Part shown: piece after piece, positions 35,985 to 49,130 of the stretch
Numbering within the stretch: position 1 is the first letter of the stretch
Layout of the letters: each line of letters starts with the position of its first letter
Position numbers and translations under genes: made by a program
Assembly (NCBI GenBank): GCA_018806985.1
Contig: JADANN010000461.1
Location: 620,001-684,000, forward strand
Source: Angiostrongylus vasorum
Taxonomy: Eukaryota > Nematoda > Chromadorea > Rhabditida > Metastrongylidae
Direction of reading: 5' to 3'
DNA: 64,000 bases
The notes under the pieces: generated by a model
Told to the model about the DNA's origin: nothing
Seen by the model: the letters and a program-made list of their open reading frames with translations, nothing else
Databases searched by the model: none

Positions 35985-36250
35985 CTGTAGCGTGCAAGAG
36001 TAGCACCACAAGTTCTGCTTGCTCTAGGAACTCATTGAATGCCATGTCTTTTTTTCTAGGGTTCTCGTGAAGAACTCTGACTATCGGGCCGGTGGTCTTC
36101 CTGCATTTCGTTTGAAATTCGGAGGAATCCAGTCGCTAACGGCTTTTGTCCATCGATTGTTCTTCAGACGCACGACGTGTCGGTGAACCCTATTTTCGAC
36201 AATTTCGCGACTAATGCCGACTTCACTAATATTACTATTAATATTACTAT
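35985..36250 (-). mobile_element. RTE-type LINE 3' fragment
   Basis: It shares gcaagagtagcac, tcttgctc-like and cgtgaagaactctgac blocks with 5.8 and 38.7 kb. Minus translation: RLKNNRWTKAVSDWIPPNFK, the R-W-T-x-A-V-x-D-W-I-P block of the RTE C-terminus. Confidence 0.6.
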
Positions 36251-36253
36251 TAA

Positions 36254-36540
36254 TGGAGCGCATGTAGAGCAGTATTTAGAGGCGTTCTGCAGGACATACG
36301 CTATGTTGGGATCGATCTCGCTCCCCGGCCCACTCAAACACCCTCCATGATCGACAAATTGCTATCACACTAGACGGAGAGAATAAAAAGATTGACTTGA
36401 CACTTCGGTAGATCACTGAAAGTCATCGTATAGGCCGAATATACATTTAATCACATATACTATGTTTAGTTCAGTCGGATACCCGGCGTATCCCCTAGCC
36501 AATGGTCAGCGTTTAAAGTTTTACCCACTTATTGTTCAAT
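36254..36540 (+). mobile_element. SINE A, degenerate
   Basis: gcgcatgtagagcagta head, gggatcgatctcgctcc B-box area and a diverged body. Confidence 0.45.
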
Positions 36541-36589
36541 AATAATAATGACAATATTCAATAATGTTCAACATAATTGAGCTGACACG

Positions 36590-36745
36590 AGATTGGTATA
36601 AAAAGGGCTTGTTATGATAACATATTGGTGCCTTTCTCTTCTTCAGAGCCGCGTCGATCCAAGTCGATGGTACCAAGTGGTTTTGGCTATGTGGGTGTTC
36701 GTAGTCGCATCGAATCAAATCAGGCAGAGGGAGCACCGCTCGAAT
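36590..36745. repeat. Family E element, partial
   Basis: ggtataaaaa, cttctcttcttcagagccg and gtgttcgtagtcgcatcg match the 41.5 kb and 34.4 kb copies. Confidence 0.4.
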
Positions 36746-36849
36746 GGGGAACTTCGCTCGGCGGTGTCCGCTTACACAGTCCAGTTTCCATTCAACTATA
36801 ATCTTGCTAATTATGCAAGATTAGTTTCCTGGAATTAAAAGATAGCCGT

Positions 36850-37115
36850 ACCAGGGTGTTCTAAGTCCGTCACCATGAATGAGCGCCGACTTTTGTGGAT
36901 CAGAGTGGGGTTTGCAGCCTTGCAACTGACTTTTTTGTGTAAGACTGGTAGTTTCTGGCATTTTTTCATCCTCAATTATGTCCTCTACTGGAAGCGCTGG
37001 ATTGATTTTCAGCTTCAGTAAACTTGACTTTTGGTGAGCCCCCTGCTGATCATAAAAGTCTATACCACGGAAAATTTTTTCCGCCATGAGGCGACAAACA
37101 TTCAGAGTCATGTTA
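36850..37115. repeat. Family B repeat, degenerate
   Basis: cttttgtggatcagagtgg and gccatgaggcgacaaac remain. Confidence 0.35.
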
Positions 37116-37729
37116 TGACTCATTTTTTACTGTCGTGGGTCAACAACCGATTGGAATGTGCCAGTATTCAATTCCTTCCAGAATAGTCAGAGGATCATGT
37201 GAATATTAGTGTCGGGACGAATCTTCCGTACATCGATCAACCGTGGTGGTCCACATCATCTATGCCAAAGGAATAGCCGTTGGCAATGTAGGTACCAAGT
37301 AATTAGTGTGACCTACCGGACTAACAATTGTCCTATCTTTTTAACGACCTCAGTAAAACATAAATAATTCGCATTACAGAAGTGCTTCCAATAAACGTGT
37401 ATTGATTAGGTGATAACAAGTGGCAATAGTAGTGTAAAGTTTTTCCAACCGTCCGTTTAACTTCGATTCTTCTACACCTAACGAGAAACCACTACCCATT
37501 ATGTACATTCCTCTTGTCCGATCTGTTGTTTAAATTGTCAGGATGAAGTCACATATATGTCATAGATGTGTCGGCTTTTCTGCCGGACTGCAGCATTTCA
37601 CTACATTTTCAGTGATGGCGTTCTTCACATCATAAGAGGTGTTTGAAAGAAAATCATCTCTTGCTTTATTCCTACCATTCTGGGTATTAAGCGCTATTAC
37701 AACATACTTGTGTGAACAAAACGTAAAGC

Positions 37730-37945
37730 GTTTAGTGTTGATAAATTCGTTAAGAATACACAATGCCCTCAGCCCCATTTGTAGCATATTAGAGGTAGTT
37801 GAAAGCAGGTTTTGCCTATATTATGACTCGTTTCAACACACATGTATCAGGTCTGTGTGTTTATCCTCCTAGATAAGTCTGCTAGTCTGCAGTTTGCCGA
37901 ACTCGGAGAGCTGGAATGTCTAATTAGCCCTGGTGCGTGATCGAA
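37730..37945 (-). mobile_element. SINE A, degenerate
   Basis: agtgttgataaattcgttaag, tcctcctagataagtctg and tttgccgaactcggagag. Confidence 0.4.
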
Positions 37946-38649
37946 CCAAAGAACACGTGTCATTTGCGGGATATCTCTCCCAATATGTATGCTACACAAA
38001 CCCAGTACGTCAAAATATACTGCAAAAATTGTTGTGGGTTCCACAACGATTCATCAGCTCCTTTCACTCAAGGATTTGCTGTGGTTGGGAAAACGGAATG
38101 TGGCATGGGCAGAGATGTCTTTTCGCGAACTGTTCCAACGTCGATTTTGACTTCGAGTGTAGGTGACCTCGCCAGATGGTAACTGACCACTGTACAGCAA
38201 CAAGCGAGCCCTGCATTACCTCACCCTGTCCATAGCCGAACATCCAACCGATAATTCGTGACAAAGTGGGAACAAATGTTTATAGCACCCATGCGAGGAA
38301 AGCTAACCGTCAGCAGAATTCATTCAGTAAGAGAGTTGTTCGTCCAGTGCATTGATCAGTGCATGAATGGTCCACTGACCAATTTGAGACCAATGAACGA
38401 TATACGCAAGGAATTTCTCGCTCTGTTACCATGCTATGACTCAACAGTCATAAAGATTCGCGGTTCGCCATCATGGAAATTACACAAACCTCTTCGCATG
38501 CCTCATAATATTTTCTACAGAGATAGTTTAAATGGAGAATTCTTTTCCATGAATCGTGTCTTATCGTAGATCAAGCAGTTCCAGTGCTCATTGCTAACTA
38601 TGGAGGATATATAGTATCAAATAGAGATTAAGATTACCTGTATCACAGG

Positions 38650-40345
38650 TCGCCCTTTCATAGCTGGTGCCAATAAGCTTTCCATTCCTTCCTGTCGTAT
38701 GCAAGAGTAGCCCACTTGGTTCTGCTTGCTCAAGGAACTCCTTGGGCGTCATATCTTCTTTCAAAGGTTTTCGTGAAGAACTCTTACCGCTAGGTTGGTG
38801 CTTTTCCTGCTGTGCGTCTGACATCTTGAGGAATGCAGTTACTAACGGCTTCTACGGCCTCTGTCCATCGATTGTACTTCGGACGCATCACGCGTACTGC
38901 CCACCTTATCTTCGCGAATTTGACGTATAGAATGACATCGTTGATTTTTGATCGTTGTCCTGGAGGAGCTTCAGATCACCTTTCTCATTTGCTTCTTGCG
39001 AGATACTCCTAGCATCGTCTTTTCGACTCCTCGTTCTATAATGCTAAGTGGTCTTTCACCCAACTTACGTAGCGATCAGGTCTCTTATGGATGCGTTAAC
39101 GCAGGAAAAATAGTGGGGTCGAAAATGTGGGCACACAGTCGTGCGTTCGTTTTTCTCCTCACTACATCCTCGATGCTCTTGAAAGCTCTCCAGGCCCATC
39201 GTTTCCTCCTGCTCAACTTTGGAGGTAAGTTGTTCATCATGTTGACTTTCCGACCAAGATATGTGTAGTTGGAACACTCCAAGATATTGGTTCCGTTGAG
39301 CGTAAGTGAGACGTACACAACCAATTCGTTCTTTATAAACATCGTTTTTCAGATTTGATCGGAGAGCACAGTCTTTCCACAAGCTTTCTCAAGCTTGGCT
39401 AGCATTCGTTCCTCCTGGCCAATGCCTGATGTTATAAGAACGATGTCATTAGCAAAGTGAAAGTGGTGGAATTGCCGACCATCGATTTTCACTCGCATGT
39501 TGTCCCACTCCCGTCTTCCCATGACGATCTCGAGAGTGGCGGTAAATAACTTTGGCGAGGTGTAATCGCCTTGCCTAACTCCTCTTTTTACGTCGGTGTT
39601 AATATCATTATAGAGTGGTTATATTTTGCCTATGAAGCTTTTATATAGCTCGCAACGAATCTTCGTATAATGGATAACTATGCCCTGCCTATCCAGGACT
39701 TCTGTGACTGATTCTCTGTTCCGTGTTTGTTCCATCTGAGACGAAGGGGTTCCCTAATTTAATGAGAGTGAGACGGAAAGCTCTCTTATACTCTAGCTAT
39801 ACTTCTAGTACTGTAACCGTGTGGATGTGGTCAGTCACACTGAATCCTTTTCAAAACTCTGCTTGCTCATATGGCTATCCTTCGTACAGTGTCCTCTCGA
39901 TCCTGTTTATGAGTCGAGTAAAAAGTTTGTGGACGACAGACAGTACCCAGATTGGACATTAGCTGCCGATATCGTTGTAGTCACATTCCCTGAACAGTAA
40001 AACGATTTTGCTGGTTTCCCACTGAATTGAATCTTTGCATGCTGATGGGTAACCTGCAAAGAGGCGAGCCAGTGTGATGATGAGGACTGGCGGGGGGTTA
40101 TTCAGGTGTTCAAGTCTTGTTCTCTCCCGAACTGGTGTTGTTTGATTTCTTACTGACGAAATAGCATGTCGGACATCGGAAGGGAGAACCCTTGCTGTTA
40201 CAAATCCATCCTTCTTTATTTCATATGAAGGAAGATGAACGTGGTTACTGAAGATATCCGAATAGTAATCGTGAAGGATTTTCTCCATTGCTTTTCTAGA
40301 AGCTATAACTGCTCCCTCTGGACGTCGGAATGCGATCATCTTGTC
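38650..40345 (-). mobile_element. RTE-type LINE, longest copy, degenerate
   Basis: The minus strand reads, high to low: FRRPEGAVIASRKAMEKILH, DYYSDIFSNHVHLPSYEIKK, TRLEHLNNPPPVLIITLARL, then at DNA level the RT block near 39.5 kb, NQYLGVFQLHISWSES-like text, and KEFLEQAEPSGLLLHTTGRN at the 3' end. It covers most of the RTE RT and C-terminus but with frameshifts. Confidence 0.7.
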
Positions 40346-41489
40346 CTTTTAATTGGTCTTGTAGTAATGTAAAGATATTTTACAGAAAGCGTACGTGTAC
40401 GATCTTTGTATATTCCATAGAACCTGAAATGGTGGTCAGTGATGAGAGATTCAGCTATTCATATTCATTTCTCGCCAAAGGATGACACATATGGAAGATT
40501 CAAATGCGAATTGTGAACTTTTCTGTGAGGCTTAGAATCACTGTCATCTATTAAATCTGGCTGCATATCATTTTCTCGAGCTATTATCACTGTCCTCTAT
40601 CCCACGGAGGGGTGTACTTCTCGCTACCGACTTTACGAACTTCAACATCCTACATAAGAAACCTCTGCCTCTTGAAGTAACCTAGTCGTAAAGTGGCGAA
40701 CCTCACACCACTCCCCGAAGCCCATTGGGTGCTCTTTGATAACGAATTCGAACGTCGTAAAACGGCCATCTTGAGACTCAAAGGAAAAACTCGCTCCACT
40801 TACAATAAACCAGCCTTAGTACCCCCCGCACAGTGGCGTCTTCCGTCTGCAACGTCTGTCATCCTGTCAGACAACCGTGAGGGGCGATAAAATCTTGACT
40901 AGTGATGGATGTTCATTGGTATCGGATCAAAACAACATGTACCACACTCTTGGGGACTATTTCTTATTAAGCACTTAGTAAAATAGAAAACTATTCTCAC
41001 GTGCTAGTTTTTACAGTCTCCTATGAGCACCTGATCATATAAAATTTTAAATGATATGATTGCCCAGAATCATAAGACCAACATGTTTCGACTACATGAT
41101 CGGACCCATAGTAGTGAAGAGGAAGTCTAGTCACGAAAATCGCTGGCGTAGGCCTCGTTGAACGCCCACCTATTGCCCATCCTTTTAAGTCAAACCAGAC
41201 TCCCTCACCTTGCTCGCCGCACCAAACTTCGTCGTCAAACGATGTATGTTTTCCATAAAAATTTCGACACGAAGAAAAAATTGCGCAGCTGGACCTGCAA
41301 TTTGCCAAATGCCACAATTAAAAGTGATACAATTAATCCGGAAATCAATGGCATATGTAGCACCTTAGTGCCATTTTTTCTGTTCTGAATTCGATTACTG
41401 CTTCCATGAGAAGACTCATCTAAGGAACAGACTGAAAAAATCAGTTGCCGTAAGAAAAGAAGGAAACGATGCTTAATGCATGGCGAGAA

Positions 41490-41665
41490 CGAGAGCTGTT
41501 ATGAAGCCTTGGTTCTGATGATCCTTCAGCGCCTTTGCCCTCTTCAGAGCTGAGATGAGCCTAGTCGATTGTCCACAGTTGTTCGTCCTTGCAATGTAGG
41601 TCTTCGTAGTCGCACCGAATGAAGAAGGCCAAGACACCAGAACGTTAGCTGAATAAAAGATTTTA
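41490..41665. repeat. Family E element, partial
   Basis: gccctcttcagagctgag, cgattgtccacagttg, cttcgtagtcgcaccgaa and agaacgttagctgaata at its right end. Confidence 0.45.
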
Positions 41666-42473
41666 TGACTATCTTATCTTAACAGTAACCTTGTCAATAA
41701 CCTTAGCTACAATCTTACAACCTTAACAATCTAATAAAGTCCATGTAAAGATTAAATGATGGTCGATTTTGAAAATTATCAGAAAAGACGGAGGAATCTC
41801 AAAAAAAGTTCCAGTCTACAGAAATGTCGTTGGGACTTAGGCAAATACAATGGAGCACTATCAGTTTTGTTGCACAAAGATTGATCTATAACCACATCAA
41901 GCTTTAGGGAAATAAAGACGAAGAATTTCTACAGTTGCCTTTTCCGCCTACATCCCCGTTTGAGGCCCCGGAGTACTGTATAAGGGAAAACTACCAAGGA
42001 TTCTCGTCTCTGATAACCGAGTTACGAAAAAAGAAAATGAAGAATGTTTTCTCTTGAGCTAGAAGCTAGCAAAACTTGTGATACAACGGGTATCCAAAAG
42101 GAAAGGTTTCTCAGAAGTGGAGGTTCTCCAGAACGGTCATCCAACTAAAGAACAGCGACCGAAGGAATATTCGTAAATAGCGTTCAAGTTCCTTGCTGAG
42201 TTTGCTCATTGAGCTCATCACAGAGATTGTCCTATCGCGTAGTTCACTTGGTATTCGAAAAGGCGTTAGATGGCATCGAGCACAGGAGCATCCTGTGCGG
42301 CATTCGACTGTGTTAATGAAATCTCCGCCAAACTGACATATCAAAAATTATCCCCTCAACTATTTAACAGGAGATCTGTACTAGTTCTTTGCTGCTCATT
42401 ACTCATATTTAAAAAGTAATGCATTTTTACCAATTTTTTTTTAGCAAGGACAATAATTTCTCGAAAGATAGTT

Positions 42474-42540
42474 GACACACACACGCACGCACGCACATAC
42501 ACAAAGGCATACACATATACACACACACACACACACAACA
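42474..42540. repeat. CA-rich microsatellite
   Basis: acacacgcacgc followed by a ca tract with at interruptions. Confidence 0.85.
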
Positions 42541-42544
42541 TCAA

Positions 42545-43690
42545 TGCAAATCGTGTAGTTCATATCTCTGGTGAACATTCCATTCTCCTAGTTATCAAAA
42601 GCGGAACTACTCTTAGCATCACCCATTCGACTGTTCGTTCTATAATGCCAAGTGCTCTTTCATCCTGCTTACTTAAGGACCAGGTTTCCCACGTATACAT
42701 TAAGGCAGGAAGCCGTGGAATCGAAAAGGGCCGCCCGGAGTAGAGAGTTTTTGCACTATTCACTACATCCTGGATGCCCTTGAGAGCTTCCCATACCGCT
42801 CGCCTCCTCCTGCTTAACTATGGAGTGTAGTTCGCATGTTGACATCCCGACCTAGATGGACGTAACTGGAGCATTCGGAGATATTCACTCCGTTGAGCGG
42901 GAATGGGGGCATACGAAACCAATCGGTTCCTCACGAACATCGTTTTTTTCTTTTTGAGACTTAGAAGACGGTCAACATTTCTTCCACCTGGTCAATATTT
43001 GGTGTTATGTAATAAAGGCGATGTTATGAGCAAAGTAAAAAATGCTGTAATTGCCCACCATCGATTTTTTACTCCCATGTCGTTCTATTCCAGTGTCGGC
43101 ATGGCGTTCTCGAGGATGGTGGTAAATCACTTTAGCGAGGTTATATCGTCTTGCCTAACCTTTCTTTTACATTGATATTAATATCTTCATAGAGTGGTGG
43201 TACATTGCTTGTGAAACTTTAATATAGCTCGTAAAGAATCTTCGTATACTGAGTAGCGACTCCCTGGCTTTCCAGAGCTTCCATGACTGCCTCTATCTCA
43301 GCTGAGTTAAAAGCTTTCTTTAAATCGACGAAATTGAGAAAGAGCGGGCTAACATTTGAAGAGTCGGGCCATTGTGTTTGTGAGTAATTACGGAAAGTTG
43401 ATCAGGTGTGTGTTCAACTCTTATCTTGTCCCGACCAGGTGTTGCCCGCTTTTCCATCTACAATGTAGCATGCTGGGTTTTGGAAAGGGAAGCTTGTGGG
43501 AAGATATATCCATTCTTCTTTATTTTATATGAGGGAAGAAGAAAGTGGCTATGTAAGAGGTCCGAATAGTAGTCGTGGATGGCTTTCTCCATTGTCTTTC
43601 TGGAATCTGCAACTGTTTCTTCACGGCGTCGGGGTGCAATAACCTTGCTCTTGTAATTGGCGATGTTGCAATGCGGAAAGAGAACAATCC
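42545..43690 (-). mobile_element. RTE-type LINE fragment
   Basis: Minus strand MYTWETWSLSKQDERALGII and RTVEWVMLRV match the late RTE region (E-T-W, R-x-L-x-x-x-E-R-x-x-x-R). The DNA at 43.0-43.4 kb aligns with 6.0 and 39.5 kb (cgattttttactcccatg, aaagctttctttaaatcg). Confidence 0.65.
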
Positions 43691-44379
43691 TATGAATAAC
43701 AATTGTAGGACAAATTGGAGTAGAAAATTAGCCGGCGCTTCCAGAGATCGTTTAAATAAGCCATCGGAAGTATTCGTCTAGTGCTGTAAGACATCATTTG
43801 TCTGCCAGTGCTTACTATTTCTCAGCTTTTTTTGAAGTAAGTGTGTTATATCTTTCTGAACTCTGTGGTTCCTAAGGTCAAAGTATTAAATCACAATCGT
43901 TCGCTGTTTTGCTTGATGAGCAAAGACAAGGTTGTTCTTATTGCACTTTTCCACTTACAAGAGCTGACATTTGTGAAATTTCACCTTCTTTAGAGCCTGG
44001 GAGGCTCAAAGTGGCATGCAATCTACTTAACCAAGCAGTTTCGAAACCACTGCAGATAAAAATTTAATACATAAATTTTCGTTCCATAATAAACGGCTTC
44101 TTCTAAACAATCACCGTTTTGTTTTTGTTACTTGGTAGAGACCAGCCGCTCAGAGTCCATGGATAAGAAATGTGCCTGGCTCAGGTCAGAGAATCACCCT
44201 GAGGGAAGGCGCAAGGTTACGCGTGATCACAAGGCCGCTCCGTGCCGCTTGTTTTTGTGTTCTTGGGATTTATTCAGAGTGATTCGACAGAGCTGCGCGC
44301 TGAAGCTTTCGATTTCTGTATGAGATGATAACTCGTCCCTCAAAATCTTCCCCATTATGTATTTCCTATGCGACCCTAC

Positions 44380-45270
44380 TGGAGTATTTTTATTAAACTA
44401 TTAACTTATTGACTAGGTGTTCTTTTATACGAGCGCAGAGCGATCTACCCATTTATCCAACGTATTGTTCCCACCACACGCTTTACAAGGGGTCGGAAAA
44501 ACCGTACCCAAACACATGCAATCACCGTCTCTACCATTAGGTGGCAATTTTACGTTGTGCATTGACGGTCATATAGGCGGTTACCAACTATAACTGGCGC
44601 CTGAGTGTCCGATCGTGTTTCAATCATTGTCACAGCAATCTCTAGATTGGCCCTACTTAAGCAAGCTTTTATAGTTCGACCTCATCCGTTGAAAATGTAG
44701 GGCGGGATAAACTGGACCTTGCTCTCACTGGACATATTCTATGGGGGCGTAGTTCCTCCACCAGACCTATCCCGAGGAGCTCTCACTTTGCGGCCACTGA
44801 CAACGTCTATTTGCTGTATCAAATTGAGGGATTCTTCTTCGTGCTCTTTCGCTGTGCACACACTGGCGGCTGTTCGAAACATGTTTTTTCACAAGCGCCC
44901 TTTTTTTTCTGCGAGGGGTCATAGGGAGGTAATGAACCAGTGCGTTTTTTATTGATTGGCTTTCGGTGCCATTTGGTGATGTAGCCGTTTTCGGAAAGGT
45001 TAATTTGAATGTTAAGAAATGGAAGCCAGTTTTCCTTCAGTCTCCCTCGGGTGAATGTTATGTACTTTGACTGTTTATTCTATAACTCAAAACACTTGTT
45101 CATTTCCTCTTCTATGAAGCAAATGACAAAACTATCATCCCTATACCTACAGTAAAGTAATGGCTGGAGATCGATTGCTGGTGCTTCCACTGTACACATA
45201 AAGGCAATGGCGGAGTTGGTTCCTGTCGTTGTCCGATTGCCAAATGTCTAATTTGCTCGTAATATTTTTC
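44380..45270 (-). mobile_element. Penelope-like retroelement, RT core plus GIY-YIG end (degenerate)
   Basis: On the minus strand from about 45180 downwards: LLYCRYRDDSFVICFIEEEM (RT catalytic Y-x-D-D box), a stop, then KYITFTRGRLKENWLPFLNI and ITKWHRKPINKK. These are the H/F-T, LPFL and W-x-RKP blocks of Penelope RT. Further down a C-terminal region ends with a YIG-like stretch, RSLCARIKEHL near 44420. Frameshifts and stops interrupt it, so it is a relic. A SINE (45411-45684) borders it, and the 45700-46550 stretch may hold its 5' part, which I could not confirm. Confidence 0.65.
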
Positions 45271-45410
45271 CAGGCAATATGAAGATTGAGCGGTTTACCC
45301 ACTCCATTAGGTGGAGTATAAGGTGCAGAATCGAGAAGCCGTACATGTTCATTACACCCTTGTGCTACATAAGGAGCTGGAGGATGGATTGGATGGCGGA
45401 GTCCTTCGAT

Positions 45411-45684
45411 AAAAGGATAAAGTATAAAGCTCTTGGCGTTGATCAATCCCTGAGGGATGCCCCCATGCATTCGACTTCATTAAGCATCCTTTGGATGTGA
45501 TTGAATGCATATCTGGCCTTCACAGTGACTCGCGGTAGCCTGCCGATGTATCGAGCCAGTGCTGCTATCCTCCCAGACAAGTCTGGTACCACTTTGCCGA
45601 CCCCGGAGAGATGGAAGGCTTGGTGGGCCATGGGGGCAGGGATCGATTCGGCGTGTGTGTCGCAGTGGCGCCTCCAACCATGGC
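45411..45684 (-). mobile_element. tRNA-derived SINE, family A
   Basis: Well conserved; aaaaggataaagtataaagc tail and cgcagtggcgcctccaac head (complement). Confidence 0.7.
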
Positions 45685-45699
45685 GGTAATGTGGAAAGA

Positions 45700-46560
45700 C
45701 TCCATCACATACGCGCTATTAGGACACGTGTTGCCCAGACCATCCAGGAATGTTTGGGTATTCGTGAGATGGGCTAGTATGCGCTTGAGCATTTGGATGA
45801 GAATTAGGTTTCTCAACCAAGCTCTCCGATCTTCGAGATTCTATCAGGGTGTCCGACCACAACTAATGATGGGTGTAACCTTGAAGGCTAAGGGCTCGGT
45901 AGATGCCAGATCATCAGTGGATACTAACATATGGGTTTGGATACGTAGAAATAAGATCGAGCACGTTAGTAATTCTATTTTAACTTTCGAAACAACTGGT
46001 GATTTTGAACTTGGCGCTCATTTTACTTTCACATCGACCTTAGTTTGACTTTTGCTACCTTCGTAAACGGTGCTTGTTTGTTTTGTTGAAGCTGGTGTCC
46101 ACGATTTGTTTATCAGATCTTCGAATTTTCCTCTTAAGGGTACCTTAGCATTCGACCTAATCGAATTGCAAATCAACATTGACCCACCCCTTCATCTCCA
46201 AAACTGATCCTCAAATACTGAGCAAATAGGATTCCTTTGACTTGCACTTCTTCATTTGAGCATACACGTTATCCTGCTTGCATCGAGGAGAACCATGGAG
46301 TAATCGCAGGTCGATGTTTATCCTTACTCGGTACTGGGTGGTTGTCCTACAGTAGATCTAATAATTCGCGTACTGATTTTCGTTTGGCGAAATTCGTCAC
46401 GACTCAGTGTTTTAAACACTGGCGGATAAAGAATCGTTGGCTTGGCTAAGACAATCTTCTGCCTTAATGACCGGACTTCTTCTACAAGTTGAAGGTTCTT
46501 GCTGGTACTTCACGTAGCAAATCTAAAGACCGATTTTTTTTAGCCTTGGCATTGATCAAT
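45700..46560. other. Unassigned, possibly 5' part of the Penelope-like element
   Basis: It lies directly beyond the RT region with no other element between except a SINE. No diagnostic motif was read. Confidence 0.25.
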
Positions 46561-46574
46561 AACTCACCGCTTTT

Positions 46575-46710
46575 CATGATCAGCGAACACGAGGTTGTTA
46601 TTACAACAGCATTTATTAATCCAGGATAGCTGACATTTATCCGATTTCGTCCTTTTCAGAGCCTAGAAAGCCCTTTTAAGGCTTACAAGGCACAAAACGA
46701 TTAATATGCC
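46575..46710. repeat. Family E-like fragment
   Basis: cgaacacgaggttgttatta and ccttttcagagcctag, with only part of the arm kept. Confidence 0.3.
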
Positions 46711-46723
46711 TTTTTATTTACTA

Positions 46724-47003
46724 AAAAAGGACAAAGCTTTCGGCGTTGATCGGTCCCTGAAGGATGCGCCATGCATTCCACTTCATTAAGCATCCTTTGG
46801 ACGTGATTGAATGCATATCTGGCCTTTACAATGACTCACGGTGGCTACCGATGTATCGAGCCCATGCTGCTATCCTCCCAGACAAGTCTGGTACCAATTT
46901 GCCGACCCCGGAGGAATGGAAGGCTTGGTGGGCTATGGGCGTGGGGGATCGATTCCACGTGTGTGTCGCAGTGGCACCTGCAGCCACTGCGCCACACGCG
47001 CCC
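46724..47003 (-). mobile_element. tRNA-derived SINE, family A
   Basis: Well conserved, ending gccactgcgccacacgcgcc, the complement of the canonical head. Confidence 0.72.
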
Positions 47004-47099
47004 GTTTTATTTACTATCCATTATTATTTAAAAAACTAGTGAGTGTTCGTTTATAAAGTTCAAGGCTTATCGTGTTAGGAGGGATTTTATGTGTTAATG

Positions 47100-48400
47100 C
47101 TGAGGTTATGAAAGTGTTTGGCTGAGTATAATTGCAGATCTACTAGTCCCTTCCAGTCTTTGGCGAGTGCTCTAGTAACAACCTTGTGTTTGCTCATGAG
47201 GAAAAACAGTGAATTATCGACCAATGCCGAGCTTAAAAGAAAGTCGGTGGTGGGATTTGTTAAGTCGCAATCATTGTCAAAAATAGGCTCTTTTCAAAAA
47301 AGCTGTTTTGCTAGGTTTTTAGACACTGCTTATCCTAAAACGATATCGGTTAAATATCTCGAAGACGTTTTAGAAGTTGTAGTTGTCATCGAGTATTGTG
47401 TTCCACAGATTACCCTTAAAGACCCAGAACAAAGCAGGGTGCATTGGCATTGCATCTCTGGAGAGGATACTTAGTTCAACTCTTTCGGTTGTTTACGGGT
47501 GAAATTTAAAAGTCGGAGCTGAAAATTGCTAAGAATTAGCAGGACTTAGAAGTATTTTGATCGTTTTTTTCTTCAAGAATCTTTTTCCCTAGCTTCTCTT
47601 CACTGTAGCGGATGGCTTATGTAGCAGCTGTATGAGGGCAGTTGACGCTGACGCTGACGGTTCGGACCTAGCAAGACGATGTTCCGAGAGTTCCAAAAGA
47701 CGGATAGCATCAAACTGTGACCACATGACTAGGATTTTATATGAGTCGGTGGTTCTTCATCACTGAGAAGTCAGTTGGTATCGAACGTTTTGTCGTGGAC
47801 CAGAAATGTTTCAGAGTTCACTTATACGGTCAGAATGTGGACCGTATTACTGCATGACCTTATTCTGCTACGGCCTTTTCAGTCGAGGTGTTTATCAATA
47901 ATGAAACAAGCACAGCCGACTGCTTGCTCATTATGTCACCATGGAAAATGACCGGTCATCCAGTTCGAGGCCGATTTTCGAAACTACTGTAGGTATTATC
48001 CAAGCCCTTGAACCAGGTCTGCTTTGACTGGAGCAATTACATGTCGAGATCCAGCCAACCTCGCAAAGCACGAGCGAACTAGATCGCCGCCAGTTTTAGA
48101 GACGTGTCAGAGTCAATTCATTGTCGCACCGTGACACATGCTTAGTGGGCTGATACGCTCGGATTTATGCATTGCTGTCGGGTGCATGTGCCTCGGTTCA
48201 AATTCCAAAAAGAAAAAAACTTAGGCCAGACTCTTTAGGGTTAGCTGTAGCGTTCATTCTTCTTCGACAAAGCTGCACTACCACTTTGCTTGAATAATTC
48301 TACTTAAAGCTTGCCAGCCATCGATCCTAATGGCATGCCAATAGACCATGGTTGATCTTAGCCTTGAGTATTTCCGATCGCTACACTTTTTGTTCAAGAA
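47100..48400. other. Unassigned; shares a block with 17.93-18.09 kb
   Basis: gaggttatg(a/g), agaaagtcgg and ccttgtgtttgctcat-like strings recur at 17930-18095, next to the Penelope 3' fragment, so this may be untranslated sequence of that family. Confidence 0.3.
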
Positions 48401-48402
48401 TG

Positions 48403-48690
48403 GCGTGCAGCACACTATGTAGAGGTGCCTTGCAACGCATATAGGTCGGTCGTGGGTTCAATCTGGCGCCTCGAGGTCACCAAGCCTTCCATCTCATAAA
48501 CTTTCCGGGTTCTGCAAATTAGTTATTACTAGAATTTTCTTGGAAGATAGCAGCACTGACTCCATACATCGGTAGGCCACCATGAGTCATTGTAAAGGCG
48601 AGATATGCAATCAATCACCTCTAACGATGCTTAATAACGTCGAATACATACTGCATCATTGAGAGATTGATAAACACAGAACGTTTTATC
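48403..48690 (+). mobile_element. SINE A, degenerate
   Basis: Head tgcagcacactatgtag, B box ggttcaatctggcg and body ccatacatcggtaggcc. Confidence 0.5.
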
Positions 48691-48984
48691 CTTTTGTGCT
48701 TTGTTGTTTTTCGTTGAACACGTATACCATAGTATATCGAAAGGCCACAGTGGACTGAACCCACACTTTTAAAGTCGTTTAATCCTTTAATATGATCTCC
48801 ATCTTTACTACATTTTCTTTTTATTTTCAACTATTGTTTACATGACTCCTCCTTATGTGTGTCGCGCCGATTACAGCACTTCTTTTCATTCGATTCGTTT
48901 CTCCCATCCATTCATTCAGAAAAATCTTTCGCATTTGCGTGTTTGTTCGAATACCACTTGAAGTATTGTTTCCTTCAGGAATAT

Positions 48985-49130
48985 CATTGGTTGTGGTTGA
49001 ATTGACCGTCTGTGGAATGTCAAGGTAGCATAGATTGAGCGTTTGTGGATCTCCACCACAGGCAGTCCCTGGTTTTGTGAATTTGAGGAAGTTCTTTTCC
49101 AGGCAAATGTAATATTAATTTGACGACCTC
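48985..49130. repeat. Family B repeat, degenerate
   Basis: caccacaggcagtccctgg and gtgaatttgaggaag. Confidence 0.35.

Larger units (their letters stand above)
40346..42544. other. Unassigned, one family E copy
   Basis: Two modest + frames (40693-40890, 41158-41388) have charged, gene-like text but no splice support or family. They may be old mobile-element coding. Confidence 0.3.

Noticed and set aside
38070..38161. Cys-rich + frame resembling an EGF exon (CLFANCSNVDFDFEC)
   Set aside because: Cysteine spacing does not fit EGF and another frame of the same bases is equally open, so coding could not be decided.
38258..38569. 103-codon + strand frame
   Set aside because: Gene-like composition, but no ATG (starts at GTG), no supporting splice sites and no known motif. 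Left out of the gene list.
45443..45816. Several overlapping frames on both strands of 62-83 codons
   Set aside because: The same frames recur at every SINE A copy (for example PDLSGRIAALARYIGR), so they are SINE body translated, not genes.
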